Of a DNA stretch of 64,000 nucleotides, positions 47,308 to 57,652 are shown one piece after another. The translations under genes were made by a program, and so were the position numbers. The notes below the pieces were generated by a model. It made no database searches and was not told the origin of the DNA. It saw only the letters and a list, made by a program, of their open reading frames with translations. Positions within the stretch are counted from its first letter, which is position 1, and every line of letters starts with the position of its first letter. Where the stretch lies: contig KV748231.1 of the NCBI GenBank assembly GCA_001692895.1, positions 310,001-374,000 on the forward strand, written 5' to 3'. This DNA is from Cenococcum geophilum 1.58 (taxonomy: Eukaryota; Ascomycota; Dothideomycetes; Gloniales; Gloniaceae).

Positions 47308-47519
47308 CTTGCTGAGGTAACCTTGGCGCGCTTGCAGGCAGAGGAGCATTTAAAAGATTTGGCCAGCTCAGAAGAATCACCACACATTTTCGTCTTTAGG
47401 AAAGATAGGTCACCAATATATAAGTGATGAGGAGACTGGTACTGCCGGCACATCCAATATACCAAGGTCTTGATTGACGCGAGGCCCAGAAGTGGCGGAC
47501 AGGATTCGGAAGATAACAC
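47286..47519 (-). pseudogene. Truncated host reading frame at the element X junction
   Basis: This 77-residue frame has host-like base composition. Its stop codon (TAG) and last base triplets come from the X terminus: the host part ends at the DHRIN stretch and the final TTAG is the complement of the CTAA end of X. It is Cys-, Ser- and Lys-rich with no recognised domain. It is either the 3' remnant of a gene cut by the insertion or a chance open frame. Confidence 0.35.
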
Positions 47520-47639
47520 TTAGCAGTAGCTTTACTGTCCGAATCTTCTGCTAAGTTTAATTCTACTAGTATAAATAAATCTGTGCCTTAAAGCCTTTTA
47601 TTAGCGTTCTTTATATGCCTTTGCGCCTCCCTGCCTCTA

Positions 47640-47745
47640 GCCTATATCTATATCTCTACGTCTCTACGTCTCTACGTCTCTATATCTCTACGTCTCTATA
47701 TCCCTACGTCTCTATATCCCTACGTCTCTATATCCCTACGTTACT
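47640..47745. repeat. 8-bp microsatellite (TCTCTACG)
   Basis: TCTCTACG repeats tandemly, then alternates with TATCCCTACG-type variants to give a 16-bp higher-order pattern. It is pyrimidine-rich on the plus strand. Confidence 0.9.
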
Positions 47746-47936
47746 ATCTAATAAGATATGTAAAGAAACACCTAAAGAGATATGAGTAGATATAGACAGA
47801 GTTAAAAGAAAAGCAGGAGGTAGGGGGAGGAGAAGTAGAGAAGGAAGTAAAAAGGGATAGCCTAGATAGAAAGGTAGATCTGGGTGAATAGTACTTAAGC
47901 TTTAACGTTTTCTTTTTAGCCACCCCTTTAACTATA

Positions 47937-48066
47937 ACCTCTGTCTCTGTGCCTCTGCAACTCTCTACCTCTGCCGGTGTCTCCGTTGGTGTCTATTCTC
48001 GTGTCTATGCTCGTGTCTTTACTTGTGTTTCTGGTTGTGTCTCCGCTCGCTTGCGTCTCTACTTAC
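47937..48066. repeat. Degenerate TGTCTC-rich low-complexity tract
   Basis: Variants of GTGTCTNNNCTC recur about every 12 bases (for example 47998-48055). It is pyrimidine-rich and has no coding meaning that I can support. Confidence 0.6.
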
Positions 48067-49109
48067 ATCTTTCTTATATAAAAGTATAGCTCTTCTTATT
48101 TATAAGTCTTTGGTGGGTGATGTTTGAGATTGTCCCGCAACCATGTTGCGATAAATTACTGGTCCAGGCCCGATATTGCGCTTTTAAACCGTTTTGTTGG
48201 TACGCACGACAGAGTTTTACTCGATACCGTTTAGGGAAATCCGGGGAAGACAGAATATGCTACTCTGCAAGAATTTCTTCCTTACACCATCTAGACCCAT
48301 AGGGGAAAGTGTTGACCGGACAATTCAGAATGAGAACTCTGTCGATTGAAGCTGGCTCTAGAAGCTCTCTAAATATATTAGGTAGGTGCAGGCAACGGAA
48401 ACGGATATAGGTGGTAAGTAGCAGGATGGTGAGTCATAGGGCGGTAGACACCAAAGACAGTAGTAAGACGGCGGTAAGGAAATCCGATTCAGGCCAACAG
48501 AAGGAGAGTAGCGTAGCTATAGTAATAGCCAGCTAGGCAAAGTTGGAATTACGTCTTAATGCTCTGGTTGGTTTTATCGTAGATATAGCGGAAGAAGTAT
48601 GAGTACTTGACGCAAGAAACTCAGAGAAAATATGATACTGATTGGCGATCTGATGGAATCTGAATGGAAAAATATAGAATGCATGGACTGGCGGCTGGTG
48701 TATCTCGTGACTGGTCGGGACATGACGTGGAGCTTGGGGGCACGCGGCGAAGCACCGAAGCGCTCGTGATGTTCATCTGAAGTATGTGAAACGTAGTCTA
48801 TGAGCAGTGAAAAGGCTACTCAAATGACAGTGCCATAGATGTATAAGTAATTGACTGGAACCAATCGTTACCATGTAATATTGGCCGACTGTAACATTAT
48901 CAACGCCGTTCGAAAATCCCCAACTGTCTGGTGAGAAATGCGAACCCACATAGCCCAGGATCGTGAACCTAGTCTTGCTGCTCGATAGAAACGACCACTC
49001 TCGAAATATTCCCTCGAGAGCGCACCAACCAAGCACAGCTCTAATCCATGAGAGAAAGAACTCCTCAATACGTATTCCTTGAGATATCAACTGGTCTTCC
49101 CAACCGCCC
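48067..49109. other. Intergenic DNA, no supported gene
   Basis: Base composition is close to host. Short open frames exist on both strands (for example 48117-48302 plus, and 48773-49183 minus, which overlaps the next gene in another frame), but none shows a domain, a compositional signature or intron signals. Confidence 0.5.
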
Positions 49110-49676
49110 TCAAACTCCTTCCGGCCCTTTCCTGCTCTCCTCCGTATCACGGTACGGCGCGACGTCCTGATACGGGGTGGCATCCTCCACCAAACTCACA
49201 TACCCCTCCCTCGCACTCCCGTGCTTATGCATCCCATGCCTACACTCGGCGCAATCCCGCGTATGCCTAACCACCCTTTCGACGTCCCTTAGCACAAAAT
49301 ACACATGGATCCCGAGGTTCAGCATCTGCGGCACCGTGCTATACGTGCCTAACATGACCTGCCCACCGTCCTGGTGCTTCGGCACATTGACCCACGCGTA
49401 GATTAGGAAAATCAAATTCAGCACAGCGATACTGAAGTCCAGGGTCAGGACATTGGTGTGGGAGAACGAGATCGCGGACCCGCCGTAACTGATTGTGCTG
49501 GGGTGGAGGAGGGCCAGCCCAAGGATGGCGGAGCAGAAGAGCGGGATTATACCGACCGCGGGAAAGGCACAGTGAGTTACTATGCTGTGAATTAGGGCGA
49601 GGGTGGCTCCGGGGGCGAAGCTGACGATGGTGAGAGTGCGGAGAGGTTGGAAGGTGAGGGAGGGATTGGATTGCAT
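49110..49676 (-). CDS. Hypothetical integral membrane protein, four predicted TM segments
   Basis: This 188-residue protein has a plain Met start. Four hydrophobic segments are visible at about residues 12-34, 36-56, 75-98 and 106-130, with a short charged loop after the third (NVPKHQDGG). The C-terminal third is hydrophilic and cytosol-like, with a Cys/His cluster (CAECRHGMHKH at about 141-151) and a charged tail rich in Asp, Glu and Tyr. This layout is common in small fungal membrane proteins of unknown function, and I cannot name a family. Composition and codon use look host-like, and no intron is needed. A four-helix topology with both ends in the cytosol is an inference. It lies about 1.8 kb from the end of the RIPed block, with no close neighbour on the same strand. 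Confidence 0.65.
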   Translation of the reverse strand: MQSNPSLTFQPLRTLTIVSFAPGATLALIHSIVTHCAFPAVGIIPLFCSAILGLALLHPSTISYGGSAISFSHTNVLTLDFSIAVLNLIFLIYAWVNVPKHQDGGQVMLGTYSTVPQMLNLGIHVYFVLRDVERVVRHTRDCAECRHGMHKHGSAREGYVSLVEDATPYQDVAPYRDTEESRKGPEGV

Positions 49677-50668
49677 GGCTCTTGAGCCGATGAGAATTTA
49701 GGAGATGGAGTGAGAGAAGACCATGTAAAGGGAGATTAGAGTTGAGTGGGCTCTGATTTTCTAGATTCTTGGAACTTTGGAATTACGTGGATGTAGACAA
49801 ACGAGACTGGGAATTTGAAAAGCGACTACCCTTTGTGTTTTAAAGTATTGCTAAGTTTAGAGATCGTCCTGCGGAGGCAACAGCACAAGGCTTAGTCCCC
49901 TGGAAATTGGATGATCGAATCCTTCGGGGCTATGCGGCAGGGTTTCCGAGGGCGGAGCCTCTACCAATGCTTTGTCAGATGCTCCTTGCATGGTTCTTGA
50001 AACGCCTCCTAATGAAGACAACTTGAATCTCGGGGAAGAGAGCTTGCAGTATTGTATTGTGCACGACCAGTTTCACCCTCCCAACTAGCCTCGTTATAAC
50101 AGCTCGCCTCACCACAACTTAATCCAATACGCAAATATATCTATCTACGCTATAAAAATTTAAACGCATCTATTATAATTCTAGGGATATAGTTATATAA
50201 TATTTATAATTATTGTGGTGGCCGGTCGTGGCGACTAGTTGGGGTAACGATCAGAGTTACAAAAACTAGAGCTATTGCGGTAGTATGCGGCTTGCTAGCT
50301 TTATTGCATTAAGTTTAATTATGGTAAGGCGAGCTTTCCTAACGAGGGTGAATTTCAATTCTTGGTTTGGGGTGAAGCTAGTCGTGCACAAAGCTGTATA
50401 AGGGATGGAGAATGCAAGACGCTTGCATGGTGTTTTGCCGCTAAAGACCCAAGCTTTGTAAGACGTACTAGTCTCATATTGATGTGTGACTCCATACTCT
50501 ATCTGCCCTTCTGACCCATAAAACAACAAGTACCCAAGAGCCTGTGAGTCAATGGGAAAAAGGAGTAGCTAGTGTCCAGTACATATAGGGGACCTGCGCT
50601 CGGAGAATATTGTTCCTGTAGTTGGCCTATTTACTAGTTCTTTTGGAGTTGTACCTATTAATAAGTAT
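49677..50668. other. Intergenic DNA with a short AT-rich tract
   Basis: No gene is supported. An AT-rich stretch at 50110-50215 is bracketed by CACCACAA (50108) and TTGTGGTG (50213), which could be the remains of a very short inverted-repeat element. An 85-codon frame at 50272-50529 (minus) has no supporting features. Confidence 0.4.
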
Positions 50669-50987
50669 GGCAGAATATCAACGAACGGCATATATCCGCA
50701 GCGTTAGGATTGATCATGAAACTTTCGAGGGCTAGCATTGGAGAATTCCGCCTAGATATCCAACGTGTATACGCTATGCAATGAAGCGCAACTACCGGTT
50801 CATTCTCGGGGCCTCCAACGATATCGATCGGCGCACGCTACAATATCTACTTGATCCGCCGAAGCTCTGGGAGCCCGAGCCACCACAGATTGACCGTAGT
50901 CATGTAACTCTCTATTTTTCTAAAGGACTCCGCAATGTCTTGTTCTTCCTTGGTAACACAGCGATATCTAGAGGAAGAGAAAATTAG
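50669..50987 (+). pseudogene. Decayed small gene, unknown product
   Basis: From a Met at 50669 (MAEYQRTAYIRSV) the frame is interrupted by one TAG at about 50738, which a single C-to-T change of CAG would explain. It then continues in the same register for 83 codons to a stop at 50987. The readable part is hydrophilic with a Pro/Glu-rich patch (PPKLWEPEPPQIDR). A second frame (50935-51123, 62 codons) overlaps the end and is compositionally protein-like, so a frameshift may separate two parts of the same gene. No family is recognised. Confidence 0.3.
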
Positions 50988-51123
50988 CTGGAATATAGCT
51001 GGCGAGGACGTCGAATCGCTGGACGAGATTTTACTTGAGAAAGGCGGCAATCTTATCTCCGGAATCTTGGCAGAGGACTCCTCTCGCGACCACTTCTCTA
51101 ATATTTGTGATGGGCAGAAGTAG

Positions 51124-53139
51124 CCAGAAAGAGGAAAAAGTAGACATAAGTCTCATGCATTTGCGCGATCGGTAACAGGGACACTTGTTGACGGCGGGCA
51201 GCGGGCAGAGATTGAGGGGGAAACGTTGGGAGGATTGCAGAGTGGGAGGCGTCGCAAACGGTGGGATACATGCCCACAGGGTGGAGAGAACCACAGCAAC
51301 GGAAACAAGCTGTGAACATGCTGTCTGTGCTTCCGGAGCGTTCAACGCTCGAGCACAAGGGTGTCGGAGTTGGTGGGGAAAGACCTATCAGCCAGGAGTA
51401 CATGGCGATCGCACCGAGCCAATCCATGCTCTTCAAGTTGCCGTGCGCCGCAACAACCGGAGTATCCTTAAACTATAACACGGGGAAAATATAGCTTAAA
51501 GGAGGCAAGCTCGACATGAAAGACAGGAGCTTCGGGAGGCAATCTGCATCTTCAGCAAGAATGTAGTGCCAGAAAGTTAAAGAAGTGTATATATCATATG
51601 CGTGTCGGATATCGGTAGATTGTCATGCGGATCAGATGAAAATCGGTTGTGATGCTTTCCCTTTCCATCACCAAGACCGACCTCCCGGGGTTTTGGGAGC
51701 GAAGACTGACGTCGTAGGACTACGGCCGAATCACAATACCGCAGCGCTGGTAGTATAAGTACGAGAGGACTCGATGCTGGCCGGCAAAATTCCCTCGGAG
51801 GAGCAGAGGAGTAATCTGATGACGGGCTTTCGTCTGGATGCGTGCTATGAGATACACATACGTACCTACTTACTCGTATTGTATTGGGGGCGCTGAAGCT
51901 TGCTCGTTGAAGCTTGCTCGCTAGGCACCAGAGGGTGGAGCTCGTGGTGTCAGAGGGCTCTGCTGACAGGTGACGCATATTTAAGACAAGTGATCGCCTT
52001 CGGATGAATTATGTGAAGCCTGATTCGTCGAATGAACTTGAGCGATGGAGGCTTCACGCAGCGAATGGCATGGATCATATGCTGCAATGTGTGCTAAAAA
52101 TTGCGGATGTCGCCATGGCAAGCTGCCGTGGCTAGGCCGGAAAAAGCCACGGGCCAACACGAGGCGGAATTGTGCGCTTTTGCGGGCGGAGATATTGTAT
52201 TGTGGGTGGGCCCTGTCTATTTGCAGCCACGGTAGGAGGCTGCCTGAGCGCCAAATAGGAGGCATGCAAGGGACAAGCGACGGGATGCGGGCTGTCAGAA
52301 CTTTGGGAAGACAGAAGACGACCCCCCTGCTGCGGAAGCCTTAATGCTTGAATGCTTGATTGAAATACTTTTTTTTAACGCGGTTTGGTTGAGACACTCG
52401 TCTGTGGTACGCAGTGCTGCATGCGTAACGAGACGCAGCGAATCAGCGACCCGGCCAGAGTCCCCAAGCCAGATCTGGTGGCGTCTCGCTCCCTTTTGCT
52501 TCGGCGTTGCGCAACAACGCGTGGCCCTTGTCTGGTCTGGTCGTAGCTGGAACCGCTTTGGTTGATGGCTGAGTGAGATTCTGAGAGAGCCTCTCTCGGG
52601 TCAGCGCTTCGAAAAGACTCAGCCGCAAAGAATGCTCCAAGCAATACTGTAAGTGAAGCTGGAGCCTGCGGACTTCGTGGAGAATATACCACCGTGGATC
52701 GTCGCATGTTCAATTCCAAAGCCGGGAGGCTAGCAGAGATCGACCCACCTGTAACGCTAGCTCCGCCGACTATGGGCTACTGATACGAGGCGAAAGCATT
52801 CCAGAAACGACAACGAACTTTTTGGAGGCCGACGTTTCCGTAACCCTTCTGCTGTGAAGAGGCCGCTTCATCCTCCTCCAAGCTGTTTTAACCCTCCGCG
52901 ACTTCTCGACGTCTTCACGGCGCTCCAATTGCTCATTTCCACAGCCCACCGCGGTCGTTCAGCTATCGCTTCCTTCAGCCTCTTTTGAAACCCTTGGCTG
53001 TCAGACCCTGACATTGCGGCTGTCGATAACACGCAGTCTGAGCGTCACCCGAGAGTTGACCCTTCCTGCAGCGCTAGACAGACAGCCCGCCTTTCTAATG
53101 TACCTAGCAAGGGCCTTCAGCAAGATTTGCCTACGCCGA
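51124..53139. other. Intergenic DNA, no convincing gene
   Basis: Several open frames of 70-130 codons overlap one another on both strands (for example 51031-51436, 51577-51978, 51981-52265 and 52375-52719, all minus). None has a recognised domain or splice structure, and they compete for the same DNA. The last kilobase is the upstream region of the mannosyltransferase gene. Confidence 0.5.
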
Positions 53140-53295
53140 TAGTCATTTTGCTATCTTGCAAATTCGGATCCCCACCAAAACAATCACTACTTATCATCCT
53201 CCCCTTCATCCGCCTCCTAGAAAACTTCCGGCCACGCCCAGTCTCTTGCTCCCCAGTCTCCATCCCTCTCCGCAGCTAGCCCACACCTAGTCAAA

Positions 53296-54639
53296 ATGCT
53301 CACCTTTCGACGGGCCCTGGTCATCTCCGCCGCCGTTCTCACACTCCTTTTCATCTTTCGATCATCACATTCATCACCTACCCAGCCTAAGGCCCTAACA
53401 GCAGACTCACTAGTCCACCCCGAACCTATCTCCAAAACCAATGCTGAGCAGCCCGCCAGACAAGAGACAACAGACCCGCCGAAAGCCAAACCTAAAGAAA
53501 ATGGAGCATGGAAAGGAGCAGGGAGTGCTCAGATAAACTCCAAGAAACCCAAGACCCAAATATCCCTCGATGACGTCCGCAAACGACCGCTCCGCGACCA
53601 GCTCGAATATCAATTCCCCTACGATGTCGACACCAAGTTCCCTGCCTACATCTGGCAGACATGGAAGTATACACCTGCGTCCGGTGAGTTCGAGGAGGTT
53701 TTCCGCGAGGCGGAGGCCAGCTGGACGATTCTCCATCCTACATTCGTACACGAAGTGATCACGGACACCGTCGCCGTGCACCTGATGCGTCATCTGTACG
53801 CTTCGGTGCCGGAGGTGCTGGAGGCGTACAATGCGCTGCCCCTACCCGTCCTGAAAGCCGACTTTTTTCGCTATCTCATCTTGCTGGCAAGAGGAGGAAT
53901 ATACTCGGATATCGACACTGCAGCTTTGAAGTCGGCAACGGACTGGGTGCCTACGGATGTGCCGCGGACTTCATATGGCCTTGTCATTGGCATTGAGGCT
54001 GATCCGGACCGTGAGGACTGGGCTCAATGGTATTCGAGGCGGATCCAGTTCTGCCAATGGACGATCCAGGCGAAGCCGGGACACCCGGCCCTGCGAAATA
54101 TTGTTGCCAACATCACGGAGGAGACACTTAAGCGAAAGGCTGAAGGACGGCTAACGAAAGATACAAAAAATATTATTGAGTTCACTGGTCCTGCGCTGTG
54201 GACGGACATCATTTTCTCATTCTTCAACGACCCAGAATATTTCGACATGAGCACAAGCAAGGGTAACATTACATGGGAGCAATTCACCAACATTAAGGCC
54301 GCTAAGAAAGCTGGCGATGTTATCGTTCTGCCCATCACCAGCTTTAGCCCCGGCGTGCGGCAGATGGGTGCTGGCGAGGATGATGACCCGATGGCTTTCG
54401 TGAAACACAATTTTGAAGGTACGTATCCCTGATGCCTCTGTACAACACCCTTCTGTCCCCGCTTTATGTACTCAACGGCTTGTTACACATGACTGCATCT
54501 AGCTGCGTCAACCCTTGGCGTACTCCAACGCCCCCTCGACCCCCGTCCCCAGCTAGTTCCGAGTAAGGATGCTAACCTCTCTACTTGCACAGGTACCTGG
54601 AAACCGGAAGCAGAGCGACACATTGGCGAGGTCATCTAA
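53296..54639 (+). CDS. och1: OCH1-family alpha-1,6-mannosyltransferase (GT32)
   Basis: OCH1 enzymes add the first alpha-1,6-mannose to N-glycan cores in the Golgi, using GDP-mannose. The predicted protein has 389 residues in two exons, 53296-54418 and 54593-54639. The intron starts GTACGT, has a GCTAAC branch site near 54571 and ends CAG; splicing joins the NFEG codons to TWKPEAERHIGEVI and a stop. Residues 7-21 are a type II signal anchor, followed by a Pro/Lys-rich stem to about residue 95. The catalytic domain holds FPAYIWQTWK (115-124) and ADFFRYLILLARGGIYSDID, with the metal-binding DxD at 205-207. Length and layout match fungal OCH1 homologues. Fungi often carry several paralogues, so which one this is cannot be told. 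A pyrimidine-rich tract precedes the ATG (53140-53295). Confidence 0.93.
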
Positions 54640-55810
54640 ATCGACTCTCAAGTAACACAATGACCCTTAGCGGACCTGCCTTTTCGACCGACCCCTCACC
54701 ACTAAACCCTCAGACCGATCGATTGGATAAGCGACGAGAAACACCCTTGTGTACATCTGTATTTCTCTCACCATCGCCTTCTTGCATTTTCGAGCGAGCG
54801 AGCGCGCACTGGCATTCACACTCAAGCGGGATAACAAAAACAACGGGAAAAAACACGGAAAAGCAATTCCTTCGCAAACTTTATAGAATGGAGCTTTCGG
54901 CCGGGGAGGATCACTCCACAGCCTTGTCCTGGGGATAGGTTGGGCATTTTCAACGCGGGCGAGGGGAGGGGAAAGAAAGTAGCGGAGGCAGTTTGGGTTA
55001 GGATATATGGCAAAACGGCGCGGTATTCCCGGGTTCAAGTGCTGAATCGGGGCCTTTTGTCTGTTGGTTCGGTTCTTTGGTTGGGCGGCGCTGGGGAGTT
55101 TTTCTGCACTTGTTTTATTGCTTGTTAGGATTAGTGGCATAGAGGGTACGATATGAGTATATAGTGCTTGCAGGAACGATCTATGATATGCTCATTGACT
55201 GAGCTCATTGGTTTTGAAATGCGCTTCTCTCGTTGCAGGTTTGCAATACTATCATAGAGTGAAGAGGGCTATATGCTGCCCGAGCTGATTTCGTGTCTCG
55301 CTGATCCGGCGTACCGTGCATGTACGGAGTATCCGCCAAACAGTGAACCCGCAGGAGTAAAGCAACATAGCGCGAAAGACGACGCTATCCCCTCTACGCC
55401 TTGGAGATATGAAAAGAAGATACAAATCCGAAAATACAAATTCCAGGATCCTACAACGCCAGGGCCGCAGAGCCAGCTCCGTGTCGGCAAGGAGAGTTTC
55501 AAATAAAATATAAAATAAAATATACGAATAATGTCCGCGATAGGGGAATAAGCCCCAATCTTACTCCGGATAATATCCACATAAGATCGGGTTTCGAAAC
55601 TTCAGGGCTCTCTCTCTCTGTGTGTGTACGAAACTCGTAACTCGTAACTCGTAAATCTTAAATTCTAAGAATACCCAGCTTTCGCACCCTCATTCTCTCC
55701 CGTCCATTCATCTTACACTCTTACACTCTAACCCCCTACATTCCGCGTTCCCCACACCCCCCCTCTCTCTCGTGTCCCCTAACCTCCAAAAAAAAACATC
55801 GCCAAGCACC
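54640..55810. other. Intergenic DNA between convergent genes, with short repeats
   Basis: This holds the 3' flank of the mannosyltransferase gene, then sequence without a supported gene. A CT/GT microsatellite (about 55605-55630) is followed by three AACTCGT units (55631-55655) and a pyrimidine-rich tract (55680-55800). The open frames at 54667-55140 and 55269-55580 (minus) have no supporting features. Confidence 0.5.
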
Positions 55811-56215
55811 TCATCTCCTCTGCCCCGTCAGCGCATTCAAGAAGGTATCCCAAATCAGCACGATGGTGTCGCCAACACTCGGCCTCCGCTCGTGCTCGTA
55901 GCGGCTGCTGCTGCTGCTGTTACGGTGACCGCTGCCGCCGCCGCCGCCGCCGCCGCCGCTCGAGTGGCGCGAGTAGTGCGAGTGGCGCGAGTAGTGCGAG
56001 TGGCGCGATCCCGGGCGGTTGTGGTCGGAGTGCGAGCGGTGCGAGCGGTGCGAGTCGTAGGAGCGGCGCGTCGGCGTCTGCGAGGCTGGCGCCGTGCTGA
56101 GAGGTTGCGCGTGCTGTTGCGGGGTGCTGGGGGCGTAGGGGGAGGATTGGGCGGATGGTGGTGGGGGGAAGTAGGATTGTTGTTGTTGTTGAGGTGGTGA
56201 GTAGTGGGATGTCAT
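55811..56215 (-). CDS. Small low-complexity protein (Pro/Gln, Ser/His/Arg, poly-Gly)
   Basis: This 134-residue protein reads as a layered disordered chain. Residues 1-50 are Pro/Gln/Ser/Tyr-rich (SHYSPPQQQQQ start). Residues 51-85 are Arg/Ser/His repeats (HYSRHSHYSRHS), then comes a run of eight Gly and a Ser tract. It ends in a compact conserved-looking tail (RRPSVGDTIVLIWDTFLNALTG) that is hydrophobic enough to form a helix. The DNA is GC-rich, with (GCC)n on the plus strand encoding the Gly run. The opposite strand is also open (55772-56200) and gives an Ala/Val/Arg-rich frame that I regard as a shadow. No function can be named; the C-terminal tail is the best handle for a search. Confidence 0.6.
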   Translation of the reverse strand: MTSHYSPPQQQQQSYFPPPPSAQSSPYAPSTPQQHAQPLSTAPASQTPTRRSYDSHRSHRSHSDHNRPGSRHSHYSRHSHYSRHSSGGGGGGGGSGHRNSSSSSRYEHERRPSVGDTIVLIWDTFLNALTGQRR

Positions 56216-56554
56216 GGTTTGGGATGTTGTGCGACGGGGTGGTTGTGATGATGGTGAATGGACGATTGATTAGATGGGTCTATGTGTGTGTGGATGTATG
56301 GACGCTTTCTGCTAAATTTCCGAGAAACTGTAGTAGTTATTGTAGAAGGCTGTGATATAAGGACCTGGGCCTGATATCTTTCTAGCAGGCCGGGGTCGAG
56401 ATATCACGGAAGTGATTTGCGCGGGATGGTGTTGGTACCGAATCTGGAGGATCAGCAGCACTGAAGCAGGTTAATTTCTCAGCAACGTGTACGAGCAATG
56501 TGTATGGGCAGCCTGGTACATCCCATGGCAATATATAAAAGGCAACGTTTGCCT
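56216..56554. other. Upstream region of the small low-complexity gene
   Basis: No gene is supported. A TATA-like ATATATAAAAGG lies at about 56530-56541 in plus orientation, but no convincing plus-strand gene follows: the frame from the ATG at 56565 is only 28 codons long. Confidence 0.35.
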
Positions 56555-56707
56555 TCAACCACTATGAAGATTGGTTCCGTCAGCCTTGGTGGTCACGGTG
56601 GTCTTGTGCTTGTGAAGAATGACGTCGAAGGGTCGGCATCTCCCGTTTAGGCAGGAGACGAAGAGCCAAGAGTCGGTGTAGGCTGATAGGGCGGGTTGCC
56701 TGGTCGG
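56555..56707 (-). pseudogene. Short open remnant without start codon, protein-like composition
   Basis: A 50-codon stop-to-stop frame on the minus strand includes ALSAYTDSWLFVSCLNGRC followed by RPFDVILHKHKTTVTTK. Its composition is that of an ordinary folded protein. It has no Met and no obvious splice acceptor, so it may be the last exon of a lost gene or a gene fragment. The family is not recognised. Confidence 0.25.
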
Positions 56708-57008
56708 TCAATCAGATAAACTCGCACGTACAGGCGTATTGCTCCTTATCCAACAAATTCTCCAACAATCGTCTCTACAACCTATTATGCAATATACATA
56801 TCTGCGCGCATAGGCCTTGCTAGCAGGAACACCTCGATCGAATTAAGCTACAATAGAGTTAAATTATATGTAAAATCTAAGCTTTATTACCATAATACTA
56901 AGTTGCAATTAATTGATTAATCCACGGCTCCATTGTGCCAAGACTTGATTGAATCTAGAGCTTGGTAAAAGGAGCGCCTTTCTCAACGGCGCATGGGATA
57001 GGGTGGCT

Positions 57009-57160
57009 TGCTGCAGTACTGTAATCTATTACTTTGCGATATAGTACCAAGTCGCTAGCCCTTTCTAAAAGACTTTGCTTAATAATAACACCTATCAAGC
57101 CACAGCTATAGCCCACAAGGGTGTAGTCGGGTGCCCTCCCTGATAGCGTGATCGAGGTGT
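57009..57160 (+). repeat. Inverted repeat flanking the NLR gene, left copy
   Basis: About 152 bp from TGCTGCAGTAC to ATCGAGGTGT. It is the reverse complement of 62722-62890 with indels. The most conserved blocks are TAATCTATTACTTT, TTTCTAAAAGACTTTGCTTA, ATAATAA and CGCCCTCCCTG/AGCGTGATC-like ends. This copy keeps more C and G than its partner. Confidence 0.8.
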
Positions 57161-57652
57161 TCGTCCGCTTCCCTTAAGACCGAAGTATGGCAAATCTTAA
57201 GCTTAAAGGTATTTCTATTACTAGCCACCTTGTCACTGATCTAGAGAACTCTAGAAGCCTCGCCGTAAGCGGTGTCAAATTACCCAACTATGTATTCTCG
57301 CTTACCCCTGGACCCCTCTATAAAATAGAGATATAATAAAAAATATTAAATTCTATGGCTTCCACTATGCCAGAATCAGGCTAGACTAAGTACCTTTTCT
57401 CTTCCTTCGAGCGCCCACCGGTGCATTGTTTCGGTCTCTTCATACTCGCCCTGGCTCGCCAACACCGAACCAAGGTCGTCAACGCTGGTGGGCGTAAAGG
57501 GGTATTCTTAACCCATTTATCACGAAGACTCTAGAACATTTGGCAAGCTTAAGGAAAAGATATAAATTCATGGGGACCCCTAAGGCCCTTAAGATATAAT
57601 AGATTTATAAGGTATTAAAACGAATACCTACATATGAATGCTCCCAAGAATC
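57161..57652. other. 3' flank of the NLR gene
   Basis: Mixed composition with an AT-rich patch (57310-57350). No other gene is seen. Confidence 0.4.

Noticed and set aside
47640-47745. CRISPR-like array
   Set aside because: The regular spacing is an 8/16-bp microsatellite with no spacers. The 20-bp and 126-bp arrays also lack spacers, and the organism is a fungus.
48773-49183. 136-codon minus-strand frame
   Set aside because: It overlaps the start of the membrane-protein gene region in a different frame and has no recognisable features.
50108-50220. 110-bp MITE with CACCACAA/TTGTGGTG ends
   Set aside because: The inverted match is only eight bases and no target duplication was seen, so chance is likely.
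52375-52480. tRNA gene
   Set aside because: Stretches looked stem-like but no cloverleaf with a T-loop GGTTCGAATCC and matching acceptor stem could be built. The TTCGAATCC at 36830 is part of a retroelement primer-binding region.
53410-54410. Minus-strand frames opposite the mannosyltransferase
   Set aside because: Shadows of a gene with clear GT32 motifs and a proper intron on the plus strand.
56565-56651. 28-codon plus-strand peptide gene downstream of a TATA-like box
   Set aside because: Too short, no signal peptide or CAAX end, and the opposite strand carries a more protein-like frame.
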